A stretch of DNA of 24,895 bases from an uncultured Prevotella sp. (GCA_900557255.1 USSA01000031.1:1-24895), one strand, 5' to 3'. Positions 1-10,401 are shown, counted from the stretch's first letter. The notes: a model not told the origin generated them from the sequence alone. Numbers and translations: made by a program.

Positions 1-50
1 AATTCAGGAGTCTGCTCCTGAATATTGAAGATAGATACGATTCCACACAT
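1..50 (-). CDS. asnB: Asparagine synthase (glutamine-hydrolysing), N-terminal fragment
   Basis: Only the first 16 codons lie in the window; the gene runs off the left edge. From the ATG at 50 the minus strand reads MCGIVSIFNIQEQTPE. A Met followed directly by Cys2 and a Gly-Ile-Val strand is the signature of class II (Ntn) glutamine amidotransferases, where Cys2 becomes the N-terminal nucleophile after Met removal. The following FNIQEQTPE stretch resembles, from memory, Bacteroidota AsnB more than GlmS or PurF. AsnB transfers amide nitrogen from glutamine to aspartate in the cytoplasm. An A/G-rich leader (AAAGAAAGGA) ends about 10 nt before the ATG and supports this start. The adjacent Amt and PII genes make a nitrogen-assimilation role plausible. 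The call rests on a very short fragment; another Ntn amidotransferase cannot be excluded. Confidence 0.7.
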   Translation of the reverse strand, partial: MCGIVSIFNIQEQTPE

Positions 51-186
51 AATATTTTTTCCTTTCTTTTACGGTTATTTTTAACTATTATTCTCTCTTA
101 TTCACCTTGGCATGTCCCAACGATTGTTTCAGAAGCAAACCAAGCAAAAACAAAGCTTAAAATTACTATTTGCTACGTTTCGTGTG

Positions 187-194
187 CAAAATTA
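187..194 (-). promoter_or_regulatory. Candidate -7 element for asnB
   Basis: The minus strand reads TAATTTTG, matching the Bacteroidota -7 consensus TAnnTTTG. It would give a leader of roughly 130 nt before the asnB ATG at 50. No clear TTTG -33 box sits 19-21 nt upstream, so the assignment is tentative. Confidence 0.35.
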
Positions 195-415
195 CAACTT
201 TTTGTTAGAATAAAGAAAAGGACAGTAGCATTTTGTCTTTACTTTATCACAACAATAACATATCAACACATATTAAATTAAAATATACGATAAATTGAAA
301 AGAAAAATACACAATTTGATTACAATCTGTAAAATACAATCGATTTTAAGATAAATAAAGCGCTTCTAGAGCACATTTTACATCATATACGACCTTCTAC
401 CCCCATACCACAAAG

Positions 416-452
416 AAATGCCGATAGCTCTTTGGCGGAACTATCGGCATTT
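416..452 (-). terminator. Hairpin terminator after the outer-membrane barrel gene
   Basis: A perfect 12-bp inverted repeat (AAATGCCGATAG at 416-427, CTATCGGCATTT at 441-452) encloses a 13-nt loop. It lies about 56 bp past the stop codon of the barrel gene and is followed on the minus strand by TTCTTTG. It is T-rich enough on both sides to act in either direction. Confidence 0.7.
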
Positions 453-507
453 AAAATAAAACTTAATCCTACCAACGTAAGATTATATCGTAAAACCTAA
501 GAGCCTA

Positions 508-1227
508 TTATGGCTGCAAAGTAAAACCTACTACCAGGTAAGCTTTTTCAGTGCTAGGATTAGCAGCTACCTGAGCGAAGACTGGAACAGAGAAAGAATC
601 TGTAATCTTCAAATCCTTGGTAGCTTTCAGTGAAACATTGGTAACTGCAAAACCATTGGCATCACCATAGAAAGATGTTGCAAATGGAACTGCGCCTATA
701 CTTGCCGCCCAATCACAACCGCCCAACTTGAATGGGGCTGTAGCCTCAACATATGAAGAATAAGCACGGTCACCATCCTTATTTAATCCATCATGGCCTG
801 CAAAGTTGGTGTACCAGTTCAAGGCAACTGGACCAAAGTCATAACCTACGTTTGCCTCAAACACATGAGAAGTTTCATGTGCCTTATAGGCGAAATACTT
901 CTCGTTAGGAGAGTTGAACCAGTAATCGGTTACGCCGATATGGAAACCACCGGTTTCATAAGCCAAGGTAAGGTCAAACTCCTTAGTATCCTCTGGCTGA
1001 GAGATACCTACACTTCCCCAAGCCGTCAGAGACAAGCCCTTGTAACCAATACCGAGTGTTGGCTGCAAAGAGACTTCTCCAAGTGACTGACCACGCCAGT
1101 AATACTGGTTTACAACATCTGCAGCGATGGTAGTTTCAACCTTGTCCTGCGCAGAAGCAGCAGGAGCAAAAGCAACCAAACCGAGTACAAGAGCCCCCAT
1201 CTTCTTTATATTAAAATTCTTCTTCAT
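508..1227 (-). CDS. Outer-membrane beta-barrel protein, TorF-like putative porin
   Basis: This is a 239-aa protein with a clear Sec signal peptide: basic MKKNFNIKK, a hydrophobic core, then APAASAQ with likely cleavage before DKVETT. The mature part alternates hydrophobic and polar residues with many Gly, Tyr and Trp, as in a small barrel, and ends in ...VVGFTLQP. The NQYYWRGQSLGE start of the mature chain resembles TorF-family putative porins (formerly an uncharacterised Gram-negative family), recalled rather than searched. The ATG at 1227 was chosen over a longer ORF start at 1305 because it begins the signal peptide, follows AGAGAGAAT, and lies just downstream of a good promoter. Its position after amt suggests a nitrogen-responsive outer-membrane channel, but no substrate is visible. 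Confidence 0.65.
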   Translation of the reverse strand: MKKNFNIKKMGALVLGLVAFAPAASAQDKVETTIAADVVNQYYWRGQSLGEVSLQPTLGIGYKGLSLTAWGSVGISQPEDTKEFDLTLAYETGGFHIGVTDYWFNSPNEKYFAYKAHETSHVFEANVGYDFGPVALNWYTNFAGHDGLNKDGDRAYSSYVEATAPFKLGGCDWAASIGAVPFATSFYGDANGFAVTNVSLKATKDLKITDSFSVPVFAQVAANPSTEKAYLVVGFTLQP

Positions 1228-1275
1228 ATTCTCTCTTTTTATGTGATACACTTTTGTTTTTAAAAGTTTCGGCAG

Positions 1276-1306
1276 CAAAGGTGCTGCAAATCGAAGACAA
1301 TACAAA
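1276..1306 (-). promoter_or_regulatory. Promoter of the outer-membrane barrel gene
   Basis: On the minus strand a TTTG -33 box (1303-1306) is separated by 19 nt from CACCTTTG (1276-1283). The latter is one mismatch from the common Bacteroidota -7 form TACCTTTG. The predicted transcript has a leader of about 40 nt, and the promoter would let this gene be expressed separately from amt. Confidence 0.6.
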
Positions 1307-1428
1307 ATAAATCGCGATTTATTTATATTGTAGAGATGCAGCGTACCTTACTCAATGGTACTAATAATAACTCTGCTCGCCAAAACTTCTGCTGAAAAAT
1401 CTCTCTCGCTCGCTATATGAAAGTATCT

Positions 1429-2691
1429 TTAGTTGTAGCAACTTTCACCATGCTCGTAGATATCGAGACCTTCTTCCTCGATTCTCTTGTCAACACGGAG
1501 ACCACAGATTTTCTTGATACCCCAGAAGAGGATAATACCTGTTACGGCTGCCCAAAGGTCGATACAGAGAATACCGAAGCACTGAGCACCAAAGAAGCCG
1601 AAGCCACCACCATAAAAGGCGCCACCATCAAGGGCGAAGAGACCGGTCATCAAGGTACCGAAGATACCGCATACACCATGTACTGAACTTGCACCTACAG
1701 GGTCATCAATATGAAGCTTTGTATCAATGAACTCGATAGAGAATACCAAGATGATACCTGCCAAGAGACCGATGATGGCAGAACCCAATGGACTAACCAA
1801 ATCGCAACCAGCAGTAATGGCTACCAAACCAGCCAAGATACCATTCAATGTCAATGAGAATGATGGCTTGCCATACTTGATCCAAGATGTGAACATAGTA
1901 CCCAAACCACCGCAGACTGCAGCCAAGTTGGTTGTCAGGAATACGTGACTGATAGCAACACGGTTAACCTCACCAGAAGCAGCGAGCTGAGAACCAGGGT
2001 TGAATCCGAACCATCCGAACCAGAGGATGAATACACCAAGGGCAGCAGCCATCAGATTGTGACCTGGGATAGCAGTACTCTTACCATTGCGATACTTACC
2101 AAGACGAGGACCTAAGCAGATAGCACCCACCAAGGCAAGTACACCACCAACACTATGTACGATGGCAGAACCAGCGAAATCATGGAAGGCTGCACCGAAG
2201 GTGTTCATCATGAACGAACCTGCCTCGCTGTTGCAAAGCCAACCGCCACCCCATGTCCAGTGGCCCTCTACAGGGTAGATAATCAATGAAATGAAGAATG
2301 AGTAAACGCAGTACATGGAGAACTTGGTACGTTCTGCCATAGCACCTGAAACGATGGTAGCACTAGTAGCGCAGAATACGGTTTCAAACATCAGGAAGCC
2401 TTCAGTAGGAAGACCGGCTGCATTTGTATAGAAAGACAAATCACCGAAGTTAGGCATACCGATGAAACCGGCGCCATCACTACCAAACATAAATCCGAAA
2501 CCTACGAACCAGAAGAGAACGGAACCGATCATAAAATCGACAAAGTTCTTAAACAAGATATTCGCGGTGTTTTTACTACGGGTAAAGCCCGCCTCGCAGA
2601 GGGCAAATCCCGGCTGCATGAAAAAGACCAACATGGCTGCCAAGAGCATCCATACGGTATCTACTGAAATTCCTAAATCCTGTACACTCAT
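1429..2691 (-). CDS. amt: Ammonium transporter (Amt/Rh family)
   Basis: This 420-aa inner-membrane protein is predicted to form the trimeric NH4+/NH3 channel. The two pore histidines are visible: H179 in HDFAGSAIVHS and H338 in ASSVHGVCGIFG. N-terminal FMQPGFALCEAGFTR and the C-terminal tail ending EEEGLDIYEHGE are family hallmarks; the tail is the region that couples to PII. About 11 hydrophobic segments span the chain, the usual number. The start at 2691 (MSVQDLGISVDTVW) was chosen because the longer ORF only adds a non-conserved hydrophilic leader encoded within the heptad-repeat DNA. The gene lies 151 bp downstream of the PII gene in the same orientation, so the two are probably co-transcribed and PII probably gates the channel. 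No separate promoter is evident in front of it. Confidence 0.95.
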   Translation of the reverse strand: MSVQDLGISVDTVWMLLAAMLVFFMQPGFALCEAGFTRSKNTANILFKNFVDFMIGSVLFWFVGFGFMFGSDGAGFIGMPNFGDLSFYTNAAGLPTEGFLMFETVFCATSATIVSGAMAERTKFSMYCVYSFFISLIIYPVEGHWTWGGGWLCNSEAGSFMMNTFGAAFHDFAGSAIVHSVGGVLALVGAICLGPRLGKYRNGKSTAIPGHNLMAAALGVFILWFGWFGFNPGSQLAASGEVNRVAISHVFLTTNLAAVCGGLGTMFTSWIKYGKPSFSLTLNGILAGLVAITAGCDLVSPLGSAIIGLLAGIILVFSIEFIDTKLHIDDPVGASSVHGVCGIFGTLMTGLFALDGGAFYGGGFGFFGAQCFGILCIDLWAAVTGIILFWGIKKICGLRVDKRIEEEGLDIYEHGESCYN

Positions 2692-2703
2692 AATCTTTTT
2701 ACT

Positions 2704-2731
2704 GTTTAGTGTGTAGTGTTTAATGTTTAAT
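2704..2731 (+). repeat. Four tandem heptamers in the glnB-amt spacer
   Basis: Four consecutive 7-mers read GTTTAGT, GTGTAGT, GTTTAAT, GTTTAAT. Another GTTTAAT occurs at 2778-2784. The block starts 12 bp upstream of the amt start codon. Confidence 0.7.
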
Positions 2732-2822
2732 TGGCATGCGCCCTCACTACACAAGATTCATAAAATTTTAAGAAAACGTTTAATGTTAGCCATCAAAGCC
2801 GTGCTTATGCTACCCATCTAAG

Positions 2823-2838
2823 TAAACATTAAACACTA
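2823..2838 (-). repeat. Inverted copy of the heptamer block
   Basis: This 16-mer (TAAACATTAAACACTA on the plus strand) is the exact reverse complement of 2714-2729. The two copies form a perfect 16-bp inverted repeat about 93 bp apart, flanking most of the glnB-amt spacer. The inverted copy begins just after the glnB stop codon in transcription order. Confidence 0.7.
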
Positions 2839-2842
2839 ATCA

Positions 2843-3199
2843 CTATTTCTCCTGCTCAGCATTATAGAGAGCGATGTCGCCTCTTTCACCTGTACGGATT
2901 CTTACGGTATCCTCTACAGGAATTACAAAGATTCGCCCATCACCAATCTCGCCTGTACGGGCAGCCTTCTGGATGGCATTAATCGTTTTCTCTACGTTCT
3001 TGTCGCGCACGACAATATTCAGCAACACTCGCTCAATACTGCTGGTATCATACATGACACCACGATAGATTCGAGCCTGTCTCATCTTACCCTCTCCTCT
3101 TACATCGTAGTAAGAAAACCACTCGATGTCGGCGGCAAGCAAAGCTTCTTTTACATCCTCAAACTTAGTCTTACGGATGATTGCTTCAATCTTTTTCAT
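2843..3199 (-). CDS. glnB: Nitrogen regulatory protein PII
   Basis: This 118-aa protein has the PII fold signatures: MKKIEAIIRK first strand, the B-loop TGEIGDGRIFV (residues 82-92), and the C-terminal RIRTGERGD. PII senses ATP/ADP and 2-oxoglutarate and blocks or opens Amt. The T-loop is unusual: only nine residues separate Gly35 from Tyr45 of the YRG motif, against thirteen between Gly37 and Tyr51 in E. coli GlnB, and its sequence (EGKMRQARI) is basic and unlike RQKGHTEL. Tyr45 is still in the position of the uridylylated Tyr51, but this loop may not be a substrate. The ATG at 3199 was preferred to a GTG at 3208 because GGAG sits about 8 nt before it. It heads the amt unit and has its own promoter. 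Confidence 0.93.
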   Translation of the reverse strand: MKKIEAIIRKTKFEDVKEALLAADIEWFSYYDVRGEGKMRQARIYRGVMYDTSSIERVLLNIVVRDKNVEKTINAIQKAARTGEIGDGRIFVIPVEDTVRIRTGERGDIALYNAEQEK

Positions 3200-3246
3200 G
3201 TTAATCACTCCTATTAATTAATTTACATTTTGTTTGTTTTCTGGTG

Positions 3247-3279
3247 CAAAGGTACGACATTTTGCTTAACATCCCACAA
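3247..3279 (-). promoter_or_regulatory. Promoter of the glnB-amt unit
   Basis: The minus strand has TACCTTTG (3247-3254), the most typical Bacteroidota -7 sequence. A TTG trinucleotide lies at 3277-3279, 22 nt upstream, as a partial -33 box. The predicted leader to the glnB ATG is about 40 nt. Confidence 0.65.
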
Positions 3280-3399
3280 TATTACTTACTTTTTGATGTT
3301 AATATTTTCATTTAATTATTATTTTGTGTAGTTCTTTTTAAAATACAGAACAAAATGAAAGCAAATTACACATTATTCGTTTCATTTTGAAACAAACAA

Positions 3400-3440
3400 T
3401 AAAAAAACCGCTTGAAAGGCCCCAAAGACCCCTCAAGCGG
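3400..3440 (-). terminator. Rho-independent terminator at the end of the sialic acid operon
   Basis: An 8-bp stem (CCGCTTGA at 3408-3415, TCAAGCGG at 3433-3440) is followed on the minus strand by seven T residues (A-run at 3401-3407). It lies about 107 bp beyond the ancestral stop of the GH2 gene and has a convincing stem plus U-tract. Confidence 0.8.
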
Positions 3441-3546
3441 CAAACCTAAAAACAATCTCTCAACCCTAAAACTAGGGTCACTTTATTATTTAAACTTAAT
3501 CTTATACCCGTATTTCCGCATATATCTGAGTTTTATAACGGAAATT

Positions 3547-6031
<2,485 letters not shown>

Positions 6032-6042
6032 ATCTGTTTTTT

Positions 6043-8385
6043 TTATTTTCTGAAAAACATAGAGTTATCTACTGGTGTAAACTTCTGTTCGCTGTCCTTG
6101 CGCATTTCAATGCCGAGACTGCTCCACCATGAAGGCCAGCCGCCAACGATATTGCCGAGGAAAACCACCTTGAAAGGATGCAATCCCTTAGCCAATGCTA
6201 CAGAAGTATCATGATTGGTACCAGCCTTCACATCCCCCTCGTTGCTGATCATGAGTTTGTTATCAATCCAAACCTGCTCCAGACGGGAAGAGAGATAATA
6301 GACACCATCCTCCGGAATATTGATGTAGCCCTCAGCGATGGCAGCATAATTATTGGCACCGCGCAAGGTAGCAGCATCATCCTTCTGCTGAATTTTCATC
6401 TGCTCTAAGCCCTCAATGTTTGCACACTCCCAGGCAGCATCAGCCCATTCCAGCTGGTCAACCTTCAGATAGTTGCCCTTAATGCGCTTCATCTGCAACC
6501 CAGGTTTTGCGCCCTCCACCTTAACAGCAGGAGCATAAGTCTGCTTCTCAACATCAATGGTTCTGATACGGCTCATCTTGCCTGAAGGCAATATGGTTGC
6601 TATCTTGATGATGGTGTTTCCACTCACCCTGATAGGCTCTGCATAAGCCGCAGAAGAAGGAGTTGGTGTACTTCCATCCAATGTATAAACCATCTTCATA
6701 GGACGCGAGGTGGTAAAGGTTACCGCAGTATCCCCAGTAATAACTACCTTATCGCAAGACCCGAAAGGCTGCTCAGGCAATGGGATATGATAACGGATAT
6801 GGCGTTCGTCCAGACGAACACAGTTTGCATCCAGTCGGCGGCAGAAATCCTTGAAGTTTTTCCTGTTCACTGGCGACCATGCAATCTCAGAGAGAGCAAT
6901 GGCACGAGGATACATCATATACTCCATCTTGGCATTGGAATACATATATTCCGACCAGTTGTTACACTGAACGCCCAAGATATGATGAGCCAGTCCCAAC
7001 GCCTTGATGGTATCAGGTACCGGATTATAATTATAGGTAGAAGCCAGATATCTAGGAGGACTAGGAATGGTTACAGGCTCCACCTTGCTGTCGCCCTGAT
7101 ACCAGTCGAGATACATACCTTCGCTGCCCGGCGTCATGATGACATCATGCTTCTGCATGGCAGCCTCGATGCCTCCTTCCGTTCCACGCCATGACATCAC
7201 GGTAGCATTCTCACTCAATCCGCCTTCCAGAATCTCGTCCCATCCGATAATCTTTCTGCCACGCTTCTCCAGCATTTTCTCTATGCGCTTGATAACGTAG
7301 CTCTGCAGTCTTTCCTCAGCCGAATGCTTTCCTTCTGCCTGCAAGCCCTCAGTCTGAATACGCTTCTGACAGGCAGGGCAGTTTTTCCAACTGGTCTTCG
7401 GACACTCGTCGCCACCGATATGGAAGTACTTACCTGGGAAGAGAGGAACAATCTCACTAAAGATGTCATCCAGGAAGCGGAACATATCTTCCTTGCCCGG
7501 ACACATCACGATATCCTCTACACCCCAAACTGTTCTCACCGACCACTGCTCACCTTTGCATGAAAGATAAGGATAAGCAGAGATAGCTGCCATCATGTGA
7601 CCAGGAAGGTCGATTTCCGGAATCACGGTAATATAGCGCTTGGCAGCATAATCCACTATTTCCTTAATCTGCTCCTGGGTATAGAAACCGCCATAAAGAG
7701 AGCCATCGCCCTCGGTACGGATACTGCCCACAGAAGTAAGTTTAGGATATTTCTTGATTTCGATACGCCAGCCCTGGTCTTCCGTCAGATGGAAGTGCAT
7801 GGTGTTCACCTTGAACATAGACATCAGGTCCAGTTGCTTCTTCACATTCTCGACAGAAATGAAATGGCGGCATGGATCAAGATGGAATCCACGGTAGCCG
7901 AAGCGTGGAGCATCCTGGATATCACAGCATTGTGCTACCCATTTCACCCCATCCACCCGGGTTGCGCTCTCTATCTGGGCAGGGAGTAACTGCATGAAAC
8001 TCTGCATACCGTAGAAGGCGCCCTTGGCGGTCTTCGCCTTGATAACAACCCCTTTGGCGGTTACGGTTAGGCGATAACCTTCCTCGGCAATTTTCAGCGA
8101 AGGAGAAATCTGTATAGAGATATTCCCCTTCTTTCCACCTACCGTTACCTCATAACCTGTAGAAGCCTTCAGTTTGTCTGCCATGTACTGGGCGATATTT
8201 CTGCCTTCAGCTGTCTGGTAAGCGATTACCACCTTCTGTGGCAATACGAACTCACCTTTCTGTACCTGAGTCTTCACCGGTATCGGGATAATATTAATAT
8301 CGGCAGCAGATGCCGGAGAGGAGATACCACCCAGCATCGCTGCACAGGCTACAAACGAGCCTAATAAATGATTGAACTTTGTCAT
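6043..8385 (-). CDS. GH20 beta-N-acetylhexosaminidase, exported
   Basis: The 780-aa protein begins with a signal peptide (MTKFNHLLGSFVACAAML...SPASA, cleavage near residue 27). An N-terminal GH20b-type domain precedes the TIM barrel: RGFHLDPCRHF (165-175), HFHLTEDQGWRIEI (197-210), the catalytic pair Asp326-Glu327 in HIGGDECPKTSW, and later MSWRGTEGG. After the barrel comes a chitobiase-like C-terminal region (YTLDGSTPTPSSAAY) and a PA14-like beta-sandwich (residues about 690-770, with GVYYLSSR and LHPFKVVFLG). The expected role is release of terminal GlcNAc or GalNAc from host glycans or chitooligosaccharides in the periplasm or at the surface; the acetamido group of the substrate takes part in catalysis in this family. 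It lies 24 bp after the NagB-like fusion gene. The start ATG overlaps a two-codon mini-ORF (8390-8382). All key residues appear intact. Confidence 0.93.
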   Translation of the reverse strand: MTKFNHLLGSFVACAAMLGGISSPASAADINIIPIPVKTQVQKGEFVLPQKVVIAYQTAEGRNIAQYMADKLKASTGYEVTVGGKKGNISIQISPSLKIAEEGYRLTVTAKGVVIKAKTAKGAFYGMQSFMQLLPAQIESATRVDGVKWVAQCCDIQDAPRFGYRGFHLDPCRHFISVENVKKQLDLMSMFKVNTMHFHLTEDQGWRIEIKKYPKLTSVGSIRTEGDGSLYGGFYTQEQIKEIVDYAAKRYITVIPEIDLPGHMMAAISAYPYLSCKGEQWSVRTVWGVEDIVMCPGKEDMFRFLDDIFSEIVPLFPGKYFHIGGDECPKTSWKNCPACQKRIQTEGLQAEGKHSAEERLQSYVIKRIEKMLEKRGRKIIGWDEILEGGLSENATVMSWRGTEGGIEAAMQKHDVIMTPGSEGMYLDWYQGDSKVEPVTIPSPPRYLASTYNYNPVPDTIKALGLAHHILGVQCNNWSEYMYSNAKMEYMMYPRAIALSEIAWSPVNRKNFKDFCRRLDANCVRLDERHIRYHIPLPEQPFGSCDKVVITGDTAVTFTTSRPMKMVYTLDGSTPTPSSAAYAEPIRVSGNTIIKIATILPSGKMSRIRTIDVEKQTYAPAVKVEGAKPGLQMKRIKGNYLKVDQLEWADAAWECANIEGLEQMKIQQKDDAATLRGANNYAAIAEGYINIPEDGVYYLSSRLEQVWIDNKLMISNEGDVKAGTNHDTSVALAKGLHPFKVVFLGNIVGGWPSWWSSLGIEMRKDSEQKFTPVDNSMFFRK

Positions 8386-8409
8386 GACATTAAATATATT
8401 AATAAGGTA

Positions 8410-10401
8410 TTACAATGGCTTGTACTCCACGAAAGCCTCCATGGCCTCATAGCATGCCAGACCCAACTGGTCGTAGAGCGATGCAGTAGCACGGTTACGG
8501 TCCTCGGCTCTCTGCCAGAACAGGCGCTCGTCGTTGCCCAAGAAAGGAGCACTCTCCATCTGTGACTGATGCTTGAGGATAGAGTTACGCTTTGCCCGCA
8601 ACTCCTCAGGGCTCAATGGAACACACATTTCGATATTCTCAATCTCCCATTCTGCCCAGGCACCACGATACATCCAGATGCGACAGTCCTTCAACCATTC
8701 TGCACCCGCTTTCTTCTCTTCGTCGATAGCTGCCAGAACGGCATCGGTACACTTCTTGTGGGTTCCGTGAGGGTCAGCAAGGTCGCCGGCTACATAAATC
8801 TGATGCGGCTGCACCTTCTGCAACAGAGCTCTCACTATCTCTACATCCTTCTCGGTCATAGGCAACTTCTCTATCTTGCCGCTCTCATAGAATGGCAGGT
8901 CGAGGAAGTGGACATGGTCAAGCGGAATATTATTATAGGTACAAGCGGTACGAGCCTCACCACGGCGAATCAATCCCTTGATGGTCAGGATATCTCTTGT
9001 ATCGAAGTCACTCTCCTTCTTCTTGGCAAAGAAGGTCTTGATTTCCTTATATTTATTAGAGATGATGCTGTCTTTTGAGTCTGCAAAAAGCTGATTGAAA
9101 CCATTGATAAAGTGCATGAATCTTGTTACTTCCTCATCACCCACAGCAATGTTTCCTGATGTTTCGTAAGCTACATGCACATCGTGGTTCTGCTGTACCA
9201 GTCGACGGATGGTTCCTCCCATTGAGATAACATCATCATCTGGGTGTGGAGAGAACACGATAACCTTCTTAGGAAATGGAGTTGCACGCTCCGGACGATA
9301 GGTATCATCGGCATTCGGCTTACCACCTGGCCATCCGGTAATGGTATGCTGCAAATCATTGAAAATCTTGATATTGGCATTATAGGCAGAACCATAGAGA
9401 GCCAGAAGCTCGCTCAGTCCGTTCTCATTATAATCCTTATTGGTCAACTTCAGGATAGGCTTACCGAGTTTCTGGCAGAGCCATACCAGTGCAGAACGTA
9501 CCAACTTGTCTGTCCATTCGCATGATGAAACCAACCAAGGGTGCTCAATGCGGGTAAGATGTGCAGCTGCGCTCAAATCCAATACTACCTGTGCGTCTGG
9601 GTGCGTCTGCAGGAAAGTAGCAGGCAGGGTGTCTGTAATGTTGCCCTCTATCACCTTTTGCATAATCTCAGACTTTTCGTCGCCCCATGCTGTGAGGAAT
9701 ATGGTCTTGGCTGTCAGGAGAGTACCTACACCCATCGTGAGTGAACATGGAGGAACCTGCTCCTTGGTCTTGAAGCTGTTTTCCATCTCCTCGCGTGACA
9801 TATTGCCGATGAGGATGAGACGGGTGAGCGACTGGATGCTTGACCCCGGTTCGTTGGCTGCGATATTACCCATGCGGCCGATGCCGAGGATAGCTACGTC
9901 GAGACCGCCGAAGGTCTTGATGCGCTGCTCATAGAGGCGACAGGTGTCCTGTACAGCTTCCTGTGCGATGCTGCCATCGAGGGTGAAGATATTCTGTTCT
10001 GTAATATCCACGCGGTCGAGAAAATGCTCCTTGAGCTGGTTGATGCTGCGGATAGAACTGTCATTGCTGAGTGGGTAATACTCGTAGACATTGAATACCA
10101 CTACATTGCGGAAGCTCAGATTCTTCTTCTCGTAGCGGCTTACCAATTCATCATATACAGGATTGACAGAGAGGCCTGTGCCCAATGCCATCACGTAGTA
10201 CTTGCCTTCGTGCTGGGCAGTCTTAATGCCCTTCTCAATGGAATCGGCAATATGACTACAGCCTTCGCTTACAGACGCGAAGATATCGGTATGAATTTTC
10301 TCCATGTGGGAGATTTCAGAGTATTCCACGGTCGTTTTAGGCTTGTAGAATTCCACAGGTACCTTGTTGAGTACGATTTGTGAACTAAGATTTAATCTCA
10401 T
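8410..10401 (-). CDS. NagB-like domain fused to a PIG-L/LmbE deacetylase domain
   Basis: The 663-aa cytoplasmic protein has two parts. Residues about 35-320 have the glucosamine-6-phosphate isomerase fold, but key residues of E. coli NagB are changed: catalytic Asp72 (FNMDEY) aligns with Tyr106 (FNVYEY), and Asp141/His143 ([10 protein letters not shown]) align with Met177/Asn179 (GRMGNIAANE); only Glu148 (here Glu184) is kept. The C-terminal part (about 378-600) is a PIG-L/LmbE metal-dependent deacetylase, with the zinc motif PHPDDD at 385-390 and a second site DPHGTH at 543-548. PIG-L enzymes deacetylate GlcNAc-type sugars. From memory this architecture recurs in Bacteroidota and is often annotated simply as NagB. 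No NagA is encoded here, so the PIG-L domain may supply GlcNAc-6-P deacetylation while the first domain binds sugar phosphate or acts as a scaffold; this is inference. It follows true nagB by 69 bp. Confidence 0.88.
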   Translation of the reverse strand: MRLNLSSQIVLNKVPVEFYKPKTTVEYSEISHMEKIHTDIFASVSEGCSHIADSIEKGIKTAQHEGKYYVMALGTGLSVNPVYDELVSRYEKKNLSFRNVVVFNVYEYYPLSNDSSIRSINQLKEHFLDRVDITEQNIFTLDGSIAQEAVQDTCRLYEQRIKTFGGLDVAILGIGRMGNIAANEPGSSIQSLTRLILIGNMSREEMENSFKTKEQVPPCSLTMGVGTLLTAKTIFLTAWGDEKSEIMQKVIEGNITDTLPATFLQTHPDAQVVLDLSAAAHLTRIEHPWLVSSCEWTDKLVRSALVWLCQKLGKPILKLTNKDYNENGLSELLALYGSAYNANIKIFNDLQHTITGWPGGKPNADDTYRPERATPFPKKVIVFSPHPDDDVISMGGTIRRLVQQNHDVHVAYETSGNIAVGDEEVTRFMHFINGFNQLFADSKDSIISNKYKEIKTFFAKKKESDFDTRDILTIKGLIRRGEARTACTYNNIPLDHVHFLDLPFYESGKIEKLPMTEKDVEIVRALLQKVQPHQIYVAGDLADPHGTHKKCTDAVLAAIDEEKKAGAEWLKDCRIWMYRGAWAEWEIENIEMCVPLSPEELRAKRNSILKHQSQMESAPFLGNDERLFWQRAEDRNRATASLYDQLGLACYEAMEAFVEYKPL

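Larger units (their letters stand above)
51..507. other. Intergenic region between asnB and the outer-membrane barrel gene
   Basis: This is 457 bp of AT-rich DNA with no credible ORF. It holds the presumed asnB promoter and leader (minus strand, up to about position 215) and the terminator of the barrel gene (416-452). Between about 220 and 410 I see only A/T-rich sequence with no recognisable RNA gene, repeat or riboswitch. Confidence 0.6.

Noticed and set aside
2..23. Perfect 9-bp hairpin (ATTCAGGAG/CTCCTGAAT) at the left edge
   Set aside because: It falls inside codons 10-16 of the asnB fragment, so it is more likely a coding coincidence than a terminator or element end.
1228..1305. Longer start for the outer-membrane barrel protein
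   Set aside because: The extra 26 residues precede a complete signal peptide and would include the promoter's leader region.
2692..2754. Longer start for Amt (MCSEGACQLN...)
   Set aside because: The extension is hydrophilic, encoded by the heptad repeats, and absent from the family; MSVQDLG fits the first Amt helix.
2704..2838. Possible CRISPR-like array in the glnB-amt spacer
   Set aside because: Units are 7 bp and contiguous or inverted, with no spacers or cas genes.
3352..3388. 9-bp inverted repeat AAAATGAAA/TTTCATTTT upstream of glnB
   Set aside because: It lies about 75 bp beyond the glnB promoter in very AT-rich DNA and has no T-tract or known operator match; chance is likely.
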